A stretch of DNA of 64,000 nt, taken from assembly GCA_015680685.1 (NCBI GenBank), contig MNCI01027444.1, positions 544,004-608,003 of the forward strand, written 5' to 3'. The notes under the pieces were generated by a model. The model was not told the origin of the DNA. It saw only the letters and a program-made list of their open reading frames with translations, and did not search any database. Numbering within the stretch: position 1 is the stretch's first letter; each line of letters opens with the position of its first letter. Position numbers and translations under genes: made by a program. This document shows, piece by piece, positions 57,923 through 64,000 of this stretch. This stretch comes from Gnetum montanum (taxonomy: Eukaryota; Streptophyta; Gnetopsida; Gnetales; Gnetaceae).

Positions 57923-58279
57923 ATGTGTAGATGTTTTTGAAATTCAAAGGTGCCTGTATGTAGCAATTACAAAATAAGATGGCACATAGTGGTTGATAGC
58001 TAATCTTGAAAGCAACTCAACTTTGTGCATGGAACAAACTGAGAGCCTTACAAGAGCCTACATTTAAGGCATGGATGAGATGGAGCACATTCATCACCAA
58101 CTCTCTCATAAACTTGATGACACCAATTGGGGAGAGTTGGAGATCTTGAAAGTTTTAAACATGATTCCCTTTATTTAAAAACTTTGTTAGCCAAAATTGA
58201 ACATGCTTTTCTAAAAAATGGCAAGTTGGTTATTATTATCAATGCCAACCTTGCTCCTACATAGAAAAAGAAGTTTTTG

Positions 58280-59650
58280 GAGATGGTCAACAAATGACCA
58301 ACAGCCTTTGCTTGATCATATCTTAAACTCACTAGAATTGATACTAGGATATGCTAGCATCGCATGTACATGGATCCCTCCATAAAACCAAATAGGTAGC
58401 CATAGCAATGGTTGAACCTAAAATTAAAGTAGATCATGAAAGAGAAGATTGAACAACTCCTCAAGGTAGGGTTCATCTATCCCATTGCAGATAGCGAGTA
58501 GATTAGCCCACTTGTGATAGTCTTAAAGAAAGGTGACAAATGGAGGTTTTGCATCGAATTTAGGTTGTTGAACATGGAAACATACAAGGATCACTTTCCA
58601 TTGCCATTTTTGGATCATGTGTTGAATATCATTTCTGGGAATTACTACTACAACTTTCTAGATGGTTGTAGTGGCTATGACCAAATCAAGATAGCATCAA
58701 AGAATTAGGCCAAAACCACATTCAAAAGTCCCTTGGGGACATTTTCATATAGAAACATGTCATTTGACTTGTGCAATGCCCCTACCAAATTCCAACACCT
58801 TGCCCTAAGAATTTTCCAACAACAAATTGATGGTTGGGTGTAAGTCTTCATGAATGACTTTTCCACCTAGGGGGCTACATTCAAGAAAGCCCTCGACCAT
58901 CTTAAATAAGTGCTAAAAATGTGCATGGAGATAAACCTTAGGCTCAATTGGTAAAAAAGCCACTTGATGATCCAGGAAGGCATTGTCCTAGGGCATAGAA
59001 TTTCATAAAAAGGGATTGGGGTGGACCCTAAAAAAATAAGGGTCATCAATGGAATTACCAAATAGCCAAAAATAGTTAAAAATATGAGGTCATTCCATGG
59101 CCACATAGGCTACTACCAGTGCTTCATTGAGAATCTCTCTAAGATTTTCAAACCATTGGTGGAGCTAACAAAGAAGGATGCTCCATTCATTTGGACCAAG
59201 GAATGTGAGGGTGCATTCTAGCAACTTAAGAAAAAAGAAACTCCAATTCTACAAGTACCTAATTGGTCCAGACTCATTCACATCATGATGGATGCATTCA
59301 ATTATGCCTTGGGAGCCATGCTCATGTAGCTAGATGATCACAAACATCCTTACTACATCCACTACGTGACCAAAATCATTATGGGTGCGCAACTAAACTA
59401 CATCACAATAGAGAAAGAATTAATGATAGTGGTGTTTGTCTTGGAGAAATTCATGCACTATGTTCTTAGGTACAAGGTGTTTATGCACAAGGACAATAGT
59501 GTGATTTAGTTCCTAATGAATAAGCCAATAGTAAGCCCTATGTCATATGATGGCTAGTGATCCTATAGAAATTTGATCTCACTATGGTAGATCAAAAGGG
59601 AACCAAGAACATGGTTGTTGATCACTTGTCTCGGTTGAGATGAGATAACA
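58280..59650 (+). pseudogene. pol: RT and RNase H of element E
   Basis: MYMDPSIKPN near 58365, FIYPIADSE near 58468 and FCIEFRLLNMETYKDHFPLP near 58545-58610 (open 58514-58708). MSFDLCNAPTKFQ near 58757 and VFMNDFST near 58845 follow; in the last the first catalytic Asp is Asn. RNase H: HIMMDAFNYALGAMLM near 59280, QLNYITIEKELMIVVFVLEK near 59390, FLMNKP near 59510. Confidence 0.85.
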
Positions 59651-59759
59651 GAGAGGATGAGAGCTCACTTTCAGATCAGTTCCCTAATGAACTCCTCTTT
59701 TTTGGGGCCATAACTAAACAAGTACCCACTAAAGCTAATTAGGACAATGGCATTCTCAC

Positions 59760-61060
59760 CTATCTTCTTACTCAGGAGATGCCTTAGGAGTGGGGAAGCA
59801 AGAAGAAACAATAGTTTCTTCACCAAGCCAAATGCTTCATGGAAATCAACATACACCTTTACAATGTGTGTGTCAATGGCCTAATTCAATGGTGCATACC
59901 TGATGTTGATCAACTACACATGTTCCAAGATGCTCATGAAGGCCCTTGTGGAGGCCACTATGCTAGGAGGCACACGACCATTAAGATCTCATAGCAGGGT
60001 ATTATTGGCCAACACTTTTTAGGGATTCTCACCACTTTGTTTGCTCCTATGAACACTACTAATGTGATGGCAGAATGGCTACTCATATGGAGCATCCTTA
60101 GTAATGGATTCAACCACTAGAGTCTTTTAATATTTTGGAAATTAACTTCATGGGTTCCATCACTCCCATGTCAAATGGAAAGGTGTACATCATATTTGTT
60201 GTAGACTATTGTACGAAATGAATAGAAGTTGCAACCATCACCAATTGCACATCTTCTATGGCTACTCGATTTGCACAATATGGTTCTAAATAGGTTTGGG
60301 ATACAATGTGCACTTATTTTTTATAATGGAACTCATTTCATAGGCACCACCTTTCAACAGCTCTTGCAACACTTTGGGGTTGAACATAAATTAACAACAC
60401 CCTACCACCCCCAAGCAAATGATTAAGCAAAGGTTATAAATAAGGAAATAACAAAAATACTAACCTGAATCATTAGTAAATATAGGAGGGATGAGAGCAC
60501 AAAAGTCAGTGATGCCCTTTAGGCCTATTCTGCCACTTGAAAACTTCCTGTTGGCTACTATTCCTATGAGCTTTTGTATGGGAAACTACCAATACTTCCA
60601 ATCCAAATGGAGCTTTGTACACTAGCCTGTGACCTTGATCTCAATCTAAACCTAGTACAAAAAAAAAGATTAATAAATCTTAACTTGCTAGATGAGAACT
60701 GATTAGTGGTCCTACCATCTAACGAAGTGCACAAGGCATTCAATAAGTAATGGCATGACCTTAGAATCAAGAAAGTGAAATTTCAACCAGGAGATAAGAT
60801 CTTATACTAGAATCCCACACATGTATCATAAATAACTAAGTTTCAAACATTGTGGAAGAGGCCTTATATTATCTACAAAACCATTTCTTATGGGGTCATG
60901 TTAATATACAAACCTAAAGCCCCAAATAAAAAGTTAGTGGTCAACATGCAACAACTTAAACCTTTCCATGAACCTAAGAGAGCCAATGATCAAAACACCT
61001 CAATAGATGAAAAAGCATACTCAATTTTTCAGATTTCCTCCTTCCAACTTAGTTGTGGAG
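59760..61060 (+). pseudogene. pol: Integrase of element E
   Basis: EGPCGGHYARR near 59938, then FIGTTFQQLLQHFGVEHKLT near 60340-60400 with TPYHPQAND. MWKRPYIIYKTISYGVMLIY near 60850 and NMQQLKPFHEP near 60945 are the GPY/F-type C-terminal region. No chromodomain is seen, as expected for the Athila/Tat group. Confidence 0.8.
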
Positions 61061-61747
61061 GAGTTGGCCATCAATGCTGATCAATTAAAGTGGCTCATTA
61101 GTTTTTTACTTTTTTGGTTTTCATCATTTTTAGTATATTTTTCACTTTCTTAAATAATTAACACTTTCTACTATATTTTACTTTATTTAGTTTGGATTTC
61201 TTTTATTCTTTTTTTATGTTTTTTTCCCTTTATTTCTAGTAGGACTAAATGCAACTATATCTATCAATTGAGGGTGGTTTGTACTATAATGTTATTTGAT
61301 TACTAATGTCTAGATTATATCTTTGAATTTTGGTGTCGATAATTAAGACATGGTTTTTTTTCATAATAACAAGCAGTGAGTCCACATCATCCACCCATCC
61401 ACAAAATTCTATGATGTTCCCTTGTTTTGAAAATATGTAGTCCCTTCTTAAATGAAACCTTTAAAAGACCTTGTGACTTTGGTAGTTTCTAAACTTGGGA
61501 AGGATTAAATGGATAGATAATTATGTGACTTCAAAGGTATTTAGCACTCTTTATACTTGCCTATCCTCTTGGATGCATGAGTGTTTTCATGGATTTCTCA
61601 CCATTCCATTATTGACTAATAACAAGAAGCTAAGTCTTTGCACGGTGTGGTTCCCATCCAAAAATCCAAAGAAGAAAAATAAACAATTATGAAAATTCAA
61701 AGCACACCCTTTAGATAAAATAATGGGCTACAATCACTAGTTATGGG

Positions 61748-61780
61748 ACTAGAAAGATATGTTACCCATGCATGAAGGTC
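61748..61780 (+). other. Spacer motif 1, single copy (element E)
   Basis: ACTAGAAAGATATGTTACCC, then ATGCATGAAGGTC. Confidence 0.68.
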
Positions 61781-62189
61781 CCCTATAACTAAGGCCCATC
61801 TCACTTCTTGCTTCTCTTTTTTTCTCTTTAAGGAATGTTGATTGATCTATGGGGATGCTTTTGTACCTTGAGGGGGTGGATTGGTCTTAGATTTTCAATG
61901 TGAAGTCACTAAAAGTGATTCATTTTAATTCAAACTAGGAATGAATGTTATCGAGTCATATTAACCACAAAAATTCACAAGGGACTTCGATTGATCACAA
62001 TATGAGACTCTATTCCACTCTCCACCTCATCCATCTATGCTTTCCATATCTCACGTCACTGACTCTTTTCATGTTTTGTTCAATGTCTTAGTTTGATGCA
62101 TCAAAATTCTTAGATAGTTTCTTTGGTAATGTGGTCCTTAACTAACCATAACCATTAGTCACCCATGGAGCCCATAGACTCCTTGGTTT

Positions 62190-62245
62190 GAGGCCATGCA
62201 AGGGCGTTAATGGTATGAGCCTACTATGGGAAGGATCCACTTGCA
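62190..62245 (+). other. Spacer motif 2 (element E)
   Basis: GCAAGGGCGTTAATGG, then AGCCTACTATGGGAAGGATC. Confidence 0.6.
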
Positions 62246-63002
62246 TACCCCTTGGTTCGACTAGTTAAGTTCCTCATCCCTTAGGCATTTTTGCATTTAC
62301 ATCTATTGTGCTCCATGTTGCTAACATCTAGTTGTGTGCTTCTTCATGGCATTTCTCCATCATTCTTCAAATTAAATCTACTTTTTTGTGAAATATCTAG
62401 TCATTGTGTTCTAGGCTTCTTAGACTTTCTTTAGACTCTAATTTCGAGTTAAACTCTTTGTTTTTCCCTTATCTTTTTTGATGATGAAAATTTTATCTAT
62501 TCATTTCATTGACAGGATCCCATAAATGTCGTTAGCTATTTTTATGAGATCCCATCAACACATGACAAATTTTCTATAAATAGTGCCCAACATTGAGCAA
62601 ATTTTTGTCATTTTCTCTTAAATAGGGAAGGATTTTTTGCAATTTTTAGAGCCCATAACTTTCAAATCACTTGTCCAATTAACCCCATTTTTCATTCTTG
62701 CAACTACCAAAGGTGAGGTCTAAGTCGTGGGGGCCACAAACCTTAGGTTTTTTATGAAGAAATTTTCAAATTTTTCTAACTCCCATAAGCTTTAACTAAT
62801 AAAATAATATTAAAATCACTAATTTAAAAGATTTAAACCTTTCCAACAAACTCTAATAGATATTAAAATGAAATAATATAAAAATAATCAAACTTTTCAT
62901 GATCTCAACTTAGCCAAGTGTAATTGATCCAAAGAGATAAGATACTCAAGTGTTCACAGGTTACACATCAAATGCTAATCCTTGATCATGTTGTACTTAT
63001 AA

Positions 63003-64000
63003 ATGGCATCAAGACCTAAGTGCCCACATAAAGGAGGACCATCCCAACCAAGGAAAAAGTGGCCCAAAACTAGAAGGAGCCAATACAAAGAACAACCCTA
63101 GGAGCAAGTAGCTGAAGCTCATGTAATGGAACCTCTTCAACAGGATTCCAAAGTGGAATTTAACCATCAAATTCCCTAGGATTAAATAGAGTAATCTGAT
63201 CGAGATGAGGCACTAGGACCAAGGCTAAGCCTTGAGGTCACATTGACAAATTCCTAGCTTTGGCAAATTTAGTCTAAGGAAATTCAACATTCAATTCTCC
63301 AAGAGCTAAACTTTGGAACCTTCTTAGACTTTTCCCCAAAAGATGTCAAAATGTAGCTACAGTGCTCTCCCATGTGGCCCATCATCACTTCCTATGGGGA
63401 GTGGTACATGGGAGAGACATATCTCTTCTATAACAACATGTAGCCAGATGCCACTATGAAGATCAAGGATATTAGTGTTTCCTACTCAGTGGAGGCCATC
63501 TCTTAGGCCCTTGATTTGCTAGAAAATGAGACCAATCTAGTAGAAATCTCAACACAAGCAAACCTAGAGGTAAAAAAGTAGTGGATCAACTAGTGCTATG
63601 GAGATGATCATAAGGAGTATGGTGCACTCACAATGGTCAAACATGTGTATTTTGAGATAGTAGCCCACCATCTTAATCTAAAAATAAGGCCAAGTAAGGT
63701 GATAGCCTTTCCTACCCATGCATGTATTGCTCTAAGTAGGAAATTTCCTATGAACTTCCCACAATTCATCTATCTAGAGATAAAGAATCTCTTTAAGGAG
63801 AATGAGCATGGAAGGAAGGCACTCTCCTTTCCTTACCTAATCCAAAAATTGGACAAAAGGGAAGGAATATCTTGCTATTCCAATGACACACTTAGACATG
63901 CTCCTACCACCTCTTGGATAGAAATGATTAAAGGTAAGGTCCCTATCACAATGAAAGAAGAGGAGCAACCACCATCATCATCCACTCATGAAACAACATC
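63003..64000 (+). pseudogene. ORF3 of element E, 5' third (window end)
   Basis: An ATG at 63003 opens MASRPKCPHKGGPSQP. YGEWYMGETYLFYNNM (near 63398) and ATMKIKDISVSYSVEAIS (near 63450-63500) match C and, more distantly, D. LSFPYLIQKLDKREG is near 63825. It has stops but a lower density than C. It runs off the window. Confidence 0.66.

Larger units (their letters stand above)
61080..63002 (+). other. Spacer and ORF3 leader, element E
   Basis: U-rich tract (61100-61240), motif 1 (61748-61780), motif 2 (62190-62245), and a block with ATTGAC and ATCAACACATGAC words before a TATA box (TTCTATAAATAG near 62572). The acceptor AG before the ORF3 ATG has become AA (ACTTATAA|ATGG), compared with C's ATTACAG|ATGG. 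Confidence 0.6.
53840..64000 (+). mobile_element. Gypsy element E (autonomous type), cut by window end
   Basis: LTR 53840-54654, PBS 54656-54673, gag, protease, RT, RNase H, integrase, spacer and the first 1 kb of ORF3. Same subfamily as C by LTR sequence, single motif 1 and ORF3 start. The 3' LTR lies beyond the window. Confidence 0.85.

Noticed and set aside
1-64000. CRISPR arrays, bacterial operons, rRNA genes or intact tRNA genes
   Set aside because: No regularly spaced repeats with unique spacers, no operon-like gene runs and no complete RNA gene folds were seen; the content is plant nuclear repeat DNA.

Overview
The window looks like intergenic DNA from a large, repeat-swollen plant nuclear genome. 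A gymnosperm (conifer-type) genome is my best inference. The reasons are strong A+T richness, CpG loss (C-to-T and G-to-A decay in recognisable motifs), very old Ty3/gypsy elements of the Athila/Tat type nested in each other, no long intact ORF, and one small six-exon, dihydroflavonol-reductase-like gene relic. All alignments were done by eye, so element ends are good to a few bases where LTR ends and target-site duplications agree, and looser elsewhere.

Layout. 90-3130: decayed non-LTR retrotransposon (LINE) with endonuclease and reverse transcriptase (RT), split by an 828-bp insert that has its own 8-bp duplication. 4601-25112: gypsy element A (gag, protease, RT, RNase H, integrase, and a post-integrase ORF3). 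It is interrupted inside RNase H by element B (10194-17616), which has gag and an ORF3 remnant but no pol. 25113-26281: AT-rich DNA without genes. 26282-47993: gypsy element C, with a perfect CTAGA duplication on both sides. Its 3' LTR was split by element D (about 38418-47564), another gag+ORF3 element without pol. 48004-48735: miniature Copia-like LTR element. 48740-51320: the only low-copy island, holding a small unknown minus-strand ORF and the reductase-like pseudogene. 51590-53260: two LINE pieces in opposite orientation. 53840-64000: gypsy element E (gag, pol, start of ORF3), cut by the window end.

How the parts relate. All five gypsy elements share LTR ends TGAT...TCATCA, a primer-binding site matching the 3' end of tRNA-Asp, a Ser-rich and basic gag, and a long non-coding spacer in front of ORF3. 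A, C and E carry pol. B and D lack it at the same place and look like members of one non-autonomous family. The most interesting signal is in the spacer. It holds (i) a roughly 33-bp motif, present twice exactly 100 bp apart in A, B and D and once in C and E; (ii) a second conserved block of about 50 bp; (iii) a copy of the element's own LTR U3 box followed by a TATA box; and (iv) in A, B and D, a 302-303 bp candidate intron whose 3' splice site abuts the ORF3 start. Together these suggest that ORF3 was expressed as a separate transcription unit from an internal promoter that evolves together with the LTR promoter.
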